Positions 15,518-24,509 of a stretch of 64,000 nt of DNA are shown here, piece by piece. Source of the stretch: Tunturiibacter empetritectus (GTDB lineage: Bacteria; Acidobacteriota; Terriglobia; Terriglobales; Acidobacteriaceae); assembly GCF_013410875.1 (NCBI RefSeq), contig NZ_JACCCU010000001.1, positions 1,488,001 through 1,552,000 on the forward strand, read 5' to 3'. The position numbers and the translations under genes are program-made. The stretch's first letter is position 1. Each line of letters begins with the position of its first letter. The notes under the pieces were generated by a model. It was not told the origin of the DNA, searched no databases, and was given only the letters and a program-made list of their open reading frames with translations.

Positions 15518-17767
15518 ATGGATCAGGTAACGGAGTCGAAGGTGATTGGCGTCGCGACGCCTCGGATTGATGGCCCGCTCAAAGTAAGTGGCTCTGCGAT
15601 GTATGCTTCAGACCATCATTTCCCGGGCCTGCTCTACGCATGGCCGGTCTGCGCAACGATCTCAAACGGAACGATCGCACACATGGACACGGCCGGAGCG
15701 GAGAAGATGCCCGGCGTCGTTGCCGTCTACCATCGCGAGAACATCGGGAAGCTCTATCGTGTGCCGCCGTCAACCGGGTTCACGCTCATCGTCGACGAGA
15801 AGCGCCCCCCGTTTGAGGACGATACGATTCGTTACTACGGGCAGTATGTTGCAGTCGTCGTAGCCCAGACCGTCGAACAGGCACGAGCCGCGGCCGAAAG
15901 TGTGAAGGCGACCTGCAACAAAGAGAAGCCGGATATCGGCGAGAAGCTGTTGGGCACTCCGCTGACGACCGACAAGCCTGACGAGAAGAGCAAGCGCGGA
16001 GATACGGCTGCGGCATTGACAGCGGCGAAGGTGAAGGTGGATGCGGTCTACAAGATTCCGGTCGAGACCCACAACCCAATTGAGCTGCATGCCTCAGTTG
16101 CGGTCTTCGACGGCAAGAAATATACGCTGTATGAGACCTCGCAGGCGGTTGTTAATCATCGCGATGTGATGGCGCAGATGCTGGGCGTTCCTACGGAGCA
16201 GGTGCAGGTGATTACGCGATTCCTGGGATCGGGATTCGGCGGCAAGTTGTGGCCGTGGCCCCATGGATTACTCGCAGCGGCGTGTGCACGCAATCTCGGG
16301 CGTCCGGTAAAGCTGGTGGTAAGTCGACAGATGATGTTTCAGACCGTCGGTCACAGGCCCGCAGTCGACCAGCGAATCCAGCTTGCTGCCGACGCTGATG
16401 GCAAGTTGACCGCAGTGCAACAGGACTACGTCAACCACACATCGATGCTCGATGACTACGACGAAGGTTGCGGCGAGATTACGCCGTTCCTCTACAGCAC
16501 GCCGAACCTGCTTGTGACCGGAGGCCTGGTTCGCCGTAACGTCGGCAACCCAACAGCGATGCGCGGGCCAGGCGCAGTGCCGGGACTGTTTGCGTTGGAA
16601 TCGGCGATGGATGAGCTGGCGATCGCGTTGAAGATGGACCCTGTTCAGCTGCGTTTGAAAAACGAGCCGGCGCTGGACGAGAGCCTGAATATTCCATTCT
16701 CTTCCCGTCACATGAAGGAGTGTCTGACGGTCGGGTCGGAGAAGTTTGGCTGGGCGAAACGCACTCCAGAGATCGGATCGATGAAGCGTGACGGCCTGAC
16801 GCTGGGCTGGGGCATGGCCGCGTGCTCGTGGCTGGCGGCGCGAATCGAAACCGAGGCGACGGTCGAACTCCTCCAGGACGGATCAGCGCGCGTCGCCTGC
16901 GGCACCCAGGACATCGGCGGAGGAACCTATACCGTCATGGCCCAGGTGGTCAGTCACGAGACAGGCATTCCAGTCAATCGAATCGATGTCGTACTCGGCG
17001 ACTCCTCGCTTCCACCAGGACCAATCTCGGGCGGTTCATGGGTTACGGCGTCCATGACACCCGCAGTGCTTGCGGCGTCGCAGAACGCAGGCAAAACGCT
17101 GTTGCTTGCTGCGATCAAGTCTGACGGATCGCCCTTCAAGGGCAAGAAGCAGGAAGAGCTCGAACTCGTCGACGGAACCGTTCGCCTGAAGGGACAGCAA
17201 CAAGGCGCAGTACCGATGGCGGAGATTCTGAGGATCGCCAAAGTCAACTCAGTCTCTGGTACAGGCAAGTCTGACGGAACCTTTGGAGCAAAGCCCAAAG
17301 TCTCGTTTCACTCCTACGGTGCGCAATTTGCCGAGGTGACCTGGCAGCCCGAGACAGCGCGCCTCCGCGTCAGCCGGGTTGTCACGGTGATCGACGCGGG
17401 ACGCATCCTGAATCCGCGGCCTGCCCGCAACCAGATCGAAGGAGCGGTGGTGATGGGTGTTGGTATGGCCATGTTCGAAGAGACGATGTATGACGCGCGG
17501 TCGGGTGCTCCGATCAACAACAACCTGGCCGACTATGTCGTCGCCGTGAACGCGGACACGCCGGAGATCGACGTCACCTTCCTCGACTATCCGGACTATC
17601 AGCTCAACGCACTGGGCGCGCGAGGTGTCGGAGAGATTGGACTGGCTGGGATCGCCTCCGCAATTACCAATGCTGTCTATCACGCGACGGGTATTCGTGT
17701 GCGCGATCTCCCGGTGCGTATCGAGGACTTACTCGTGCCCGCGAGCAGAACAACGCATCTTGCTTGA
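15518..17767 (+). CDS. paoC: Aldehyde oxidoreductase molybdopterin-binding subunit
   Basis: This 749-residue large subunit of the xanthine dehydrogenase family starts with the aldehyde oxidase a/b hammerhead domain (about 20-130), followed by the molybdopterin domains with GSGFGGKLWPWPHG, AMRGPGAVPGLFALESAMDE and GTQDIGGGTYTVMAQV. Near the C-terminus GARGVGEIGLAG provides the conserved Glu expected to act as catalytic base. It contains no signal peptide and is probably exported together with the Tat-tagged PaoA. No paoD-like maturation chaperone follows; a terminator comes 17 bases after the stop. Confidence 0.93.
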   Translation: MDQVTESKVIGVATPRIDGPLKVSGSAMYASDHHFPGLLYAWPVCATISNGTIAHMDTAGAEKMPGVVAVYHRENIGKLYRVPPSTGFTLIVDEKRPPFEDDTIRYYGQYVAVVVAQTVEQARAAAESVKATCNKEKPDIGEKLLGTPLTTDKPDEKSKRGDTAAALTAAKVKVDAVYKIPVETHNPIELHASVAVFDGKKYTLYETSQAVVNHRDVMAQMLGVPTEQVQVITRFLGSGFGGKLWPWPHGLLAAACARNLGRPVKLVVSRQMMFQTVGHRPAVDQRIQLAADADGKLTAVQQDYVNHTSMLDDYDEGCGEITPFLYSTPNLLVTGGLVRRNVGNPTAMRGPGAVPGLFALESAMDELAIALKMDPVQLRLKNEPALDESLNIPFSSRHMKECLTVGSEKFGWAKRTPEIGSMKRDGLTLGWGMAACSWLAARIETEATVELLQDGSARVACGTQDIGGGTYTVMAQVVSHETGIPVNRIDVVLGDSSLPPGPISGGSWVTASMTPAVLAASQNAGKTLLLAAIKSDGSPFKGKKQEELELVDGTVRLKGQQQGAVPMAEILRIAKVNSVSGTGKSDGTFGAKPKVSFHSYGAQFAEVTWQPETARLRVSRVVTVIDAGRILNPRPARNQIEGAVVMGVGMAMFEETMYDARSGAPINNNLADYVVAVNADTPEIDVTFLDYPDYQLNALGARGVGEIGLAGIASAITNAVYHATGIRVRDLPVRIEDLLVPASRTTHLA

Positions 17768-17784
17768 TCCGAAAGGACAACAAA

Positions 17785-17814
17785 AAAGCCCTGCGCTGGT
17801 TGGCGCAGGGCTTT
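17785..17814. terminator. Intrinsic terminator between paoC and the Oar-like gene
   Basis: A perfect 12-bp stem (AAAGCCCTGCGC / GCGCAGGGCTTT) with a six-base loop follows an A-run. It sits between convergent genes and can serve both directions, although the right-hand T-run is short. Confidence 0.85.
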
Positions 17815-17831
17815 GTGTTGGTAGCGTGTAG

Positions 17832-20800
17832 CTAGTAGAGAATCTTCAAGCCGAACTGAAAGATGCGCGGCTCGAAGGTGCTGGTGATCTGGCCGCCTCC
17901 GGTTGGGTTGTTGAGGCTCGCCGGTGCGGTGCTTGTGGCTGCCGTGCTCAGCGTGCCGGTGAGGCCGCTGCCGGGGATGTAGAAGTTGGTGTGATTGAAA
18001 AGGTTGTAAGACTCTGCACGGAACTGCACGCGCAGGCTCTCAAGCGGAGTGCTGAAGGTCTTGTTGAGGGCGACGTCAGTCTGGTAAAAGGCCGGCGAGC
18101 GGCCCGGGTTGCGTGAGGCATTGCCGAAGGGGCTGACGAGATTTCCGCTTCCGTCCTTTGTCTCCGGCAGGGTGAATGCGGCGAGATTGATGTATTGGAG
18201 GTAGCCGCTGCTCAGCTTGGTTTTCTTAATAGCTTTCTGCCCAGCGACAATGTTGGGGCGATACTCATTGGCTCCGCGGTAGGTTGCGGGAATCTGAGGA
18301 GAGACGGCATTTGCGGAGTTGGGGGAGTAGCCAACGTTGAAGACGGTGCCGGCCTGCATGGTGTTGATGGCGCTGATCTGCCACCCGCCGAGGAGAGTGT
18401 CGGTGACGGCGTTGGCGGTGTTGAGAAAGTGCCGGCCACGGCCTACAGGCAGGTCGTAGACGAGGCTGGTGACGTTGCTGATGGGCAGGTTGTAGTCGGA
18501 CTGGCCGTAGTCGGCGTTGATGTTGTTGGCGTCCTGCGGCGAGGGGCTGTTGCCCTCGAGGGAGGCACTGGCATTGTCGAGTGAGTGCGACCAGGTGAAG
18601 GAGTTGAGGAGCGTAAGGCCGGATACAAAGCGCTGCTCATAACGAACCTGGAGCGCGTCGTAGTGGGAGTAGAACTCGTTCAGGGCTGTGGTGATGTCGC
18701 TGGGCCAGTTGGCGAAGGGGCGAGTGAAGGCCCCGGTGGGAGTGCGGACTGCGGGGTTGAGTTGGTTGCCATTGAGGAAGCCCTGGAGCTTGCTGCCGTG
18801 GTTGCCGACGTAGGCGATGTCGAGGAGCGTGTTCTTGGCGAGCTCTTGCTGCACGCTGAGAAAGTAGCTTTGGACATAGCTGTCGCGGGTGTTCTTGGGA
18901 ACCCAGGTGATGTTGTCGGTGGCTTTGTTGAAGGTGGTGGCAATACCGTTGGGAAAGCCCTGGTCGGCGGTGACGTAGCAGCTTGCAGAGGCTCCGCCTA
19001 CCGGGCAATGGTTGGTGGTGCTGGGTGTCTTCTGGGTGACTGAGACAAACTGGGCCTGCGGGGCGTTGATGGCGAGGATGTCGCCCGAGCCCGCGCGAGT
19101 GTAGTGGACGTAGCTGGTGCCGTAGCCGCCGCGGATGGAGGTGCGCGGAGTAGCTGCGTAGGCAAAGCCGAGACGGGGCGCAAAGTCGTTCAGGTCGGGG
19201 TTGACGAGGGTGCTGCCGTAGACTCCGCCTGGAGAGACCGGGGTGATGCCGTTGCCGGCGACCGCGCCAGGGCTGATGGTGAGGACGGTCTGGGTGATGG
19301 GATCAAAGTTGGAGATGTAGTTGTGCTGCTCGGAGTAGGGCGAGCCGTACTCCCAACGGAGGCCGAGGTTGAGGGTCAGCTTGGGATCGACCTTCCAGTC
19401 GTCCTGCGCGTAGACGCTGTGCAGGGTCTGGCGAAGATGGGCGACGAAGAGATTGGCGAGAGAGTAGTTGTTGGTGGTGCCAAAGAGGAAGTCGGCCCAG
19501 TAGTTGTCGGCGACGGCGCCTTTGATGTCGGGGCAGGATTGGCCGTTCGGGTTGGTCGGTACCTTGACGCCGGCGACGGTGGTGCTAGGGCAGAGGCTGT
19601 AGCCGCCGGAGTAGCTGAAAGAGCCGTAGAGGGGATTGTTGTCGTTGACGGCCATCCAGATGTGCTCGTACTCGTAGCCGAACTTGAGGGAGTGGTGGCC
19701 TTTGATCCAGGTGAAGTTGACTTTGGGATCGATCAGGGCCGGGTTCTGCCACTGGGGGTTGGTGCTTTGACGGCCGAAGGAGGTGAAGCCGCCGTTGATG
19801 CTGGTGGAGGGCAGGCCGCCGGCGACGGTGGGATCGGAGGGCAGGCCGGGGATGGAGATGGCGTTGTCGCCGATCGAGAGCGAGTACTTGCCGGCCTTGG
19901 TGCGGGAGAGCCCGAGGCGCGCGTCGATGACCTTGTTGGCTCCGAGGAGGTGGGTGTAGCCAAGAGCTACCTGCTGGTCGAGGACGCGGATGGTGCCGTT
20001 GGTCTGGCCGTCGAGGGGCAGCGGGAAGACGGGAGAGTTGACGCCGGTCTCCTTGCGGTCGCTGACACGGAGGAACCAGGAGCTGTTGGAGTTCTGCTGG
20101 TAGTCGAGGCGAAGGTCGCCCTTGTCGGAGTTATCGGTGAAGGGGACGAGGCGTGCGAAGTTGTCCTGTGCGAGGCCGGTGGAGGCGAGGCCGGTGCCTT
20201 GCGTCGGGATCTGCTTGAAGTAGTTGATGATCTGCTGCGACACTGGGTTGATAGCGGAGGCTGGGATGGCAGTGCCGGCCGGATAGACCTGGCCGGTGAG
20301 AGGATTTTGCACGGCTACGACAAGCTTGCCGTTGAGTTCGTTAGTGGTGGGGACGGTATTGACACTGAGCGGCTTGAGGACCTGGCGGAAGCCTTCGTAG
20401 TCGACGAAGTAGAAGAGCTTGTCCTTGAGGATGGGACCGCCGAAGTTGACGCCGAACTGGTTTCGGTTGAAGGTTGGTTTCTGAAAGGGGACGACGTTTC
20501 CGCTGCTGCCGGTGAGGGTGGGCTTGAAGTAGCCGGCGGCGTTGAGGTCGGTGTTGCGGATGAACTCGTAGATGGTGGCGTGGAAACGGTTGGTTCCGCT
20601 GGCGGAGGCGACGTTAATAGTGGCGCCGGAGGAGCGGCCGTACTCTGCGCTCTCGTTATTGGTCACGATCTGGAACTGGGCGACGGAGTCTGGCGGGATG
20701 GCGATGATCTGGTTGTCAAAGCCCTGATTGCTCTCGCCGTAGGCGTTGTTGTCCATGCCGTCGAGGAGGAAGTTGTTGAACATGCTGCGCTGGCCGTTGA

Positions 20801-21368
20801 TGTTGTAGGCACCGGCGCGGACGAGCGAGCTGATGGAGCTGGTGGTGGCGGCTGTGGGTGCCTGGCGGGAGCCGGTGACCAGGCCGAGGAGGTCAGAGTA
20901 GTTGCGACTGACCAGCGGAAAAGCGGCGCTTTGATACTGGGTGATCGTCTGGCCGCGTTGGCTGGTCTCGGTCTCGATTTGAAGTGCGACGTCCGAGACT
21001 TCAACCGTGGTCTGGGTGGAGCCGACCTGCAGGGAGAGGTCGATGCGTTCGCGAACGCCGACGGAGATCGTAATGTTCTTTGCGACTGCATCCGAGAAGC
21101 CGGGAGAGTTGGCGGAGATGGTGTAGACGCCGACGCGCAGAGAGGGAACTTCGTAGTCGCCGGAGGCGCTCGAGGTCGCCTTGGCAACGATTCCAGTGGC
21201 ATCGTTGGTGATGGTTACTGACACGCCGGAGACGGTGGCGCCGCTGGAGTCATGGATGGTTCCGACGAGGCTGCCGTTCTCGTACTGGGCTTGCAGATGG
21301 GAGCAGAGGAAGAAAAACAGTATGGCCGCCACAAGGCTGGGTGCAGCAGAAAATCTTTTTTTTCGCAT
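17832..21368 (-). CDS. Oar-like TonB-dependent receptor with carboxypeptidase-regulatory domain
   Basis: This 1178-residue outer-membrane protein has a signal peptide (LVAAILFFFLCSHLQAQ), then a carboxypeptidase-regulatory-like beta sandwich (residues 35-115, GSLVGTIHDSSGATVSGVSV, GDYEVPSLRVGVYTI), a plug-like region (ISSLVRAGAYNINGQRS, NFLLDGMDNNAYGE, VTNNESAEYGRSSGATINV) and a long beta-barrel segment ending with an aromatic strand (FQFGLKILY). Such Oar-like receptors are greatly expanded in Acidobacteriota and are thought to import or bind large glycans. The ATG at 21368 gives a Lys/Arg-rich start. A 19-bp palindrome lies about 80 bases upstream. The ligand is unknown. Confidence 0.9.
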   Translation of the reverse strand: MRKKRFSAAPSLVAAILFFFLCSHLQAQYENGSLVGTIHDSSGATVSGVSVTITNDATGIVAKATSSASGDYEVPSLRVGVYTISANSPGFSDAVAKNITISVGVRERIDLSLQVGSTQTTVEVSDVALQIETETSQRGQTITQYQSAAFPLVSRNYSDLLGLVTGSRQAPTAATTSSISSLVRAGAYNINGQRSMFNNFLLDGMDNNAYGESNQGFDNQIIAIPPDSVAQFQIVTNNESAEYGRSSGATINVASASGTNRFHATIYEFIRNTDLNAAGYFKPTLTGSSGNVVPFQKPTFNRNQFGVNFGGPILKDKLFYFVDYEGFRQVLKPLSVNTVPTTNELNGKLVVAVQNPLTGQVYPAGTAIPASAINPVSQQIINYFKQIPTQGTGLASTGLAQDNFARLVPFTDNSDKGDLRLDYQQNSNSSWFLRVSDRKETGVNSPVFPLPLDGQTNGTIRVLDQQVALGYTHLLGANKVIDARLGLSRTKAGKYSLSIGDNAISIPGLPSDPTVAGGLPSTSINGGFTSFGRQSTNPQWQNPALIDPKVNFTWIKGHHSLKFGYEYEHIWMAVNDNNPLYGSFSYSGGYSLCPSTTVAGVKVPTNPNGQSCPDIKGAVADNYWADFLFGTTNNYSLANLFVAHLRQTLHSVYAQDDWKVDPKLTLNLGLRWEYGSPYSEQHNYISNFDPITQTVLTISPGAVAGNGITPVSPGGVYGSTLVNPDLNDFAPRLGFAYAATPRTSIRGGYGTSYVHYTRAGSGDILAINAPQAQFVSVTQKTPSTTNHCPVGGASASCYVTADQGFPNGIATTFNKATDNITWVPKNTRDSYVQSYFLSVQQELAKNTLLDIAYVGNHGSKLQGFLNGNQLNPAVRTPTGAFTRPFANWPSDITTALNEFYSHYDALQVRYEQRFVSGLTLLNSFTWSHSLDNASASLEGNSPSPQDANNINADYGQSDYNLPISNVTSLVYDLPVGRGRHFLNTANAVTDTLLGGWQISAINTMQAGTVFNVGYSPNSANAVSPQIPATYRGANEYRPNIVAGQKAIKKTKLSSGYLQYINLAAFTLPETKDGSGNLVSPFGNASRNPGRSPAFYQTDVALNKTFSTPLESLRVQFRAESYNLFNHTNFYIPGSGLTGTLSTAATSTAPASLNNPTGGGQITSTFEPRIFQFGLKILY

Positions 21369-21448
21369 AGCCCTAAGTTACAAGGGGAGTGGTTAACCTC
21401 CGATCAAAGAACTATGAATGGGGGATTACGAGCTAAGTATTGTTTTGG

Positions 21449-21467
21449 GTTATCAACGGTTGATAAC
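21449..21467. promoter_or_regulatory. Perfect 19-bp palindrome upstream of the Oar-like gene
   Basis: GTTATCAACGGTTGATAAC has two perfect 9-bp arms around one central G. It lies about 81 bases upstream of the receptor start and 100 bases downstream of tRNA-Arg(TCG), has no T-run, and looks more like a dimeric repressor operator than a terminator. Confidence 0.5.
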
Positions 21468-21566
21468 TGAATCGCAGGTGGATCGAGTGCTTGATACGGC
21501 TTGCAACGTGCAGTTGCGATTCTGTTGAAATCGCCGTAAAGCCTAAACTAAGATGGTTGACAGGTG

Positions 21567-21643
21567 TGGTGCGCCCGGAGAGATTCGAACTCCCGACCCT
21601 TTGGTTCGAAGCCAAATGCTCTATCCAGCTGAGCTACGGGCGC
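21567..21643 (-). tRNA. tRNA-Arg (anticodon TCG)
   Basis: The 77-nt cloverleaf has the same acceptor stem as the tRNA at 13577 (GCGCCCG / CGGGCGC-A-CCA, CCA encoded). The anticodon loop is CTTCGAA and the T-loop GTTCGAATC. It reads CGA/CGG codons. The two genes differ at only a handful of positions and probably arose by duplication. Confidence 0.97.
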
Positions 21644-21677
21644 GCAAAACAGGGAAGTAAACTACAAGAGCATCCTA

Positions 21678-21706
21678 AAAATACCGGAGAAATCGTATGC
21701 GGGCAA
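21678..21706 (-). promoter_or_regulatory. Candidate promoter of tRNA-Arg(TCG)
   Basis: On the minus strand TTGCCC (21706-21701) and TATTTT (21683-21678) are 17 bases apart, 35 bases before the mature tRNA. The element starts directly after the stop codon of the upstream small gene. Confidence 0.45.
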
Positions 21707-21970
21707 CTAGCTCGCAGCTGCCGGCTCTGGTGGTGGGGGTACTGTGAACATCGGCACCGTCTCGACGATATCCAATCCGGCACGTCGCAGCAGTTGATGG
21801 ATCACCGGTTCGGTCAGACGGGTCGCATCGTATTCCACTCGCACCGTCTTCTTTGCCTCGTCCAGCGCCATATGGCGAACACCGTACACCTCGCGCATCT
21901 TGGCCATCGCCACGACGGAGGCTTCGGTCGGCGGAACTCCATAGCGGTAAAGAACATCAAGCTGTGTCAT
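21707..21970 (-). CDS. Small HMA-like domain protein without the metal-binding cysteines
   Basis: This 87-residue protein has the beta-alpha-beta-beta-alpha-beta pattern of heavy-metal-associated domains: MREVYGVRHMALDEAKKTVR (strand, helix), VEYDATRLTEPVIHQLLRRA, then GLDIVE. The position where HMA domains carry CxxC is occupied by other residues and the protein has no Cys at all, so copper binding of the usual kind is unlikely. The C-terminus is Pro/Ala-rich. It lies 29 bases downstream of the TlpA-like lipoprotein on the same strand, so the two probably form an operon. The function is not known; the fold assignment is moderate. Confidence 0.6.
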   Translation of the reverse strand: MTQLDVLYRYGVPPTEASVVAMAKMREVYGVRHMALDEAKKTVRVEYDATRLTEPVIHQLLRRAGLDIVETVPMFTVPPPPEPAAAS

Positions 21971-21999
21971 AAACTGATACTACCAGCGAGCCGCCAGAG

Positions 22000-22482
22000 T
22001 CACATCTTCGAAAGATAGCTGGTGATTTCGGGACTGGTCCACACCTGCGCGCCGATGAACTTCCGTCGCAACACGCCCTGCTTATCGATGATGTAGGTCT
22101 CAGGAATCTGCACCGTTCCATACAGCGCGTTGACCTTCTGATCCTCATCTCGAACGGTCAGCAAGTCGACGTGATGGTCCACCAGAAACCGCTTATACAC
22201 ATCCGGATCCTGATCCATACTCACCGCGACGATCGCCAGCTCCGGCATCTGCTTTTCCAGCGCCAGCAGGCTGGGCAGCTCCTCGATGCAGGGCGCGCAC
22301 CAGGTCGCCCACAGGTTCAGCACCACTACCCGCCCGCGCAGCCTGCTCAAATCGACCGTCCGGGTGCCGTCTCCCATCACAAACTGCGGCGCGGGCTTAT
22401 CGATATTCCCGGGATGGCTGCCCCGGTCGCACCCCGCAGCCAGCAGCGATCCCAGCACCGCACTCATCAACAATCTACGCAC
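22000..22482 (-). CDS. TlpA/ResA-like thioredoxin lipoprotein
   Basis: This 160-residue exported thiol-disulfide oxidoreductase has a lipoprotein signal ending in LLAAGC (lipidated Cys18). A thioredoxin fold of the TlpA/AhpC-TSA kind follows: VVVLNLWATWCAPCIEELP with redox Cys62 and Cys65, VSMDQDPDVYKRFL, and the cis-Pro segment VQIPETYIID. ResA/TlpA proteins reduce apocytochromes or other periplasmic thiols. No cytochrome c maturation genes are adjacent. It starts 30 bases from the divergent glycosyltransferase, so the promoters overlap. Confidence 0.88.
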   Translation of the reverse strand: MRRLLMSAVLGSLLAAGCDRGSHPGNIDKPAPQFVMGDGTRTVDLSRLRGRVVVLNLWATWCAPCIEELPSLLALEKQMPELAIVAVSMDQDPDVYKRFLVDHHVDLLTVRDEDQKVNALYGTVQIPETYIIDKQGVLRRKFIGAQVWTSPEITSYLSKM

Positions 22483-22512
22483 AAGTCACTCCACTTCCTA
22501 TAATACGAAGTC

Positions 22513-23604
22513 GTGACCGACACCGACCCCGCACAGCATCCGAATTCTACCGAAGCACCCGACCTCGAACTCTCGGTTATCATTCCCGCCCGCAACGAGC
22601 AACGCTCGCTGCCAGCCTGTCTCGCTTCTATTTTGAGCCAATCTGAGCCCGGCTTCCTCCTCGGCCAGCAGTGGGAGTTGATCGTCGTCAACGATGACTC
22701 AACCGACAACACGCGCAACATCGCCGCCGAAGCTGCCGTCACCCATGCAGGTTTCCTCGTCCTCGACGCCCCACCATTAGACCTCAGCACCAACGGAGGA
22801 TTTACCGGCAAGACAAATGCCTGCTGGACCGGCGCACAGGCCGCGCGTGGCCGATACCTTCTCTTCACCGACGCCGATACCCTCCACGAGACTAACGATA
22901 TCTCCCGCTCCCTCCGAGAGATGGACCGCCACCACGCTGTCATGCTCTCCTACTCGCCACGCCAGATCGTCACCGGCTTCTGGCAGCATGCCGTCATGCC
23001 GCTGGTCTTCTCGGAACTAGCCTCTGTCTATCCGTCAAAGAAGGTCAACGATCCAGCCAGCCGCCTCGCCGCTGCTAATGGTCAGTTTCTTCTCGTCGAA
23101 CGTGAGTCATACTTCTCCGTCGGCGGACATCGTGCCGTCGGCAAGAGCATTCTCGAAGACGTAGCGCTCGCCGAAAACATCAAACGCGGCTCCCACACCA
23201 TCCGCTTCCGCTACGCGCCCGAGGCACTCGCCACGCGAATGTACTGGAACACCGCTGAGATGATCGAAGGCTGGACGAAGAACCTCGCCCTCCTCTTCCC
23301 AAAGCCCGTCGCCCTGGCTCTCTGGCGCATCCTCGATGTCCTTCTCTCCTTCGGCCTGCCCGTTGCAGCGTTTGGCCTGTACTGGCTGCAGCCCTGGCAG
23401 AGAAACGTTATCCTTCTCATCTGGGTCAGGACTCTATGGCGCTTTTACTCCCGTGTTGCGCGCTCCAACTTTCCAGCGCTCGACATAGCAATCTCCATCC
23501 TTGGAGTTCCATTCTTCATCTACCTGCTTCTGCGCAGCGTCAACCGTCACCGCTTCAAGAAAAACGTCTTCTGGAAGGGACGTAACTACAATACCGCCCC
23601 CTAG
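22513..23604 (+). CDS. Family 2 glycosyltransferase, membrane-bound (HpnB/CrtQ-like)
   Basis: This 363-residue GT-A glycosyltransferase has LELSVIIPARNEQRSLPACL at the nucleotide-sugar site, VVNDDSTDNT, the DxD-type LFTDADTL, an acceptor loop (AAANGQFLLVERESYFSVGGH) and the catalytic-base motif SILEDVALAENIKR. Three to four C-terminal spans (about 255-345) anchor it in the membrane. This layout fits the hopanoid-associated HpnB and carotenoid glycosyltransferases, but no hopanoid or carotenoid gene is adjacent, so the acceptor stays open. The start is a GTG at 22513; the coding sequence begins almost immediately after the divergent TlpA promoter region. Confidence 0.8.
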   Translation: MTDTDPAQHPNSTEAPDLELSVIIPARNEQRSLPACLASILSQSEPGFLLGQQWELIVVNDDSTDNTRNIAAEAAVTHAGFLVLDAPPLDLSTNGGFTGKTNACWTGAQAARGRYLLFTDADTLHETNDISRSLREMDRHHAVMLSYSPRQIVTGFWQHAVMPLVFSELASVYPSKKVNDPASRLAAANGQFLLVERESYFSVGGHRAVGKSILEDVALAENIKRGSHTIRFRYAPEALATRMYWNTAEMIEGWTKNLALLFPKPVALALWRILDVLLSFGLPVAAFGLYWLQPWQRNVILLIWVRTLWRFYSRVARSNFPALDIAISILGVPFFIYLLLRSVNRHRFKKNVFWKGRNYNTAP

Positions 23605-23659
23605 TTACCATGGTTTGCATCCGGCCATCTCATAAACACGTCTAACCACAGGAATAACG

Positions 23660-24070
23660 ATGATCTTTCTCACCCGCAAAGCCGAGTTCTCCTCCGCCCA
23701 CTTCTATTGGAACGAAGCGTGGTCGCCTGAAGAGAATCAGCGCGTCTTCGGCAAATGCGCCAATCGCAACGGCCACGGTCACAATTACACGCTCGAGGTC
23801 ACAGTCGCAGGCTCGGTAGACGCCACCTCAGGCTTCGTCGTCGATTTAAAAGAGTTGAAGGACATCCTCGAGCGCGAGGTCGTCAGTGTATACGACCACC
23901 GCCACCTCAACCTCGAAGTCCCAGAGTTCAAAACCACCATCCCCACGACTGAGAACATTGCTATCGCGATCTGGCAGCGTCTCGACAACAAGATTCCCCA
24001 CGCAAAGCTGCACCGCGTCCGCGTCTACGAGATGCCCGACCTCTTCGCGGACTACTATGGAGAGCCATGA
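23660..24070 (+). CDS. 6-pyruvoyl-tetrahydropterin synthase / QueD family, copy 1
   Basis: This 136-residue enzyme of the T-fold has Zn ligands His14 (SSAHF), His39 and His41 (NGHGHNY), the catalytic Cys33 (FGKCANRNG), the Asp-His pair in VYDHRHLNL and Glu in the TTENIA loop. It converts dihydroneopterin triphosphate either to 6-pyruvoyl-tetrahydropterin or, as QueD, to 6-carboxy-tetrahydropterin. Its stop overlaps the start of a second copy by 4 bases (ATGA) and folE follows, so the substrate supply is in the same operon. Which product is made cannot be decided from sequence alone. The ATG follows AGGAATAACG. Confidence 0.9.
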   Translation: MIFLTRKAEFSSAHFYWNEAWSPEENQRVFGKCANRNGHGHNYTLEVTVAGSVDATSGFVVDLKELKDILEREVVSVYDHRHLNLEVPEFKTTIPTTENIAIAIWQRLDNKIPHAKLHRVRVYEMPDLFADYYGEP

Positions 24071-24495
24071 AGGCACATCTCAATCGTCGCTACCACTTCA
24101 GCGCGTCGCATCGCCTCCACACTGAGACGTACGACGCTGCGAAGAATCGCGCCGTCTTCGGGAAGTGCAACAATCCCCACGGCCACGGCCACAACTACAC
24201 CGTGCAGGTAACCATGAGCGGCCAGGTCGATCCGTCCACCGGGATGGTCTGCAATCTCGCGGACCTTGACGCCTTTGCGCAAACAAATCTTCTCGCCCGA
24301 TTCGATCACATGAACCTGAACACCATGAATTGCTTTGCGAATATCGTCTCCACCACGGAGAATCTAAGTATCGAGATCTATCGCATCTTTCAACGCTTTC
24401 CCGCCGCCCATCTGGAGCGGGTTCACGTTGAGGAGACTAGTAACAACTCGTTCGACTACGCCGGCGACGCGACACCAACGCTAGGCACGATCTAA
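24067..24495 (+). CDS. 6-pyruvoyl-tetrahydropterin synthase family, copy 2 (eukaryote-like motif)
   Basis: This 142-residue paralogue overlaps copy 1 by 4 bases. Zn ligands are His15, His40 and His42; catalytic Cys34 sits in [14 protein letters not shown], and [12 protein letters not shown] and FDHMNLNT follow. These phrases are strikingly like the animal tetrahydrobiopterin enzyme, more so than copy 1. C-terminal Glu is present in HVEETSNN. The two proteins share length and motifs but differ widely elsewhere, so they are more likely two functions, or a hetero-oligomer, than recent duplicates. No sepiapterin reductase, queC or queE is in the window. Confidence 0.9.
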   Translation: MKAHLNRRYHFSASHRLHTETYDAAKNRAVFGKCNNPHGHGHNYTVQVTMSGQVDPSTGMVCNLADLDAFAQTNLLARFDHMNLNTMNCFANIVSTTENLSIEIYRIFQRFPAAHLERVHVEETSNNSFDYAGDATPTLGTI

Positions 24496-24509
24496 GAGAG
24501 GCCCGTCCT

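Noticed and set aside
19104..21221. A 705-codon open frame on the plus strand opposite the Oar-like gene
   Set aside because: It is the mirror of the receptor gene, rich in Val/Gly/Asp/Glu as expected from antisense of biased codons, with no signal peptide or family motif.
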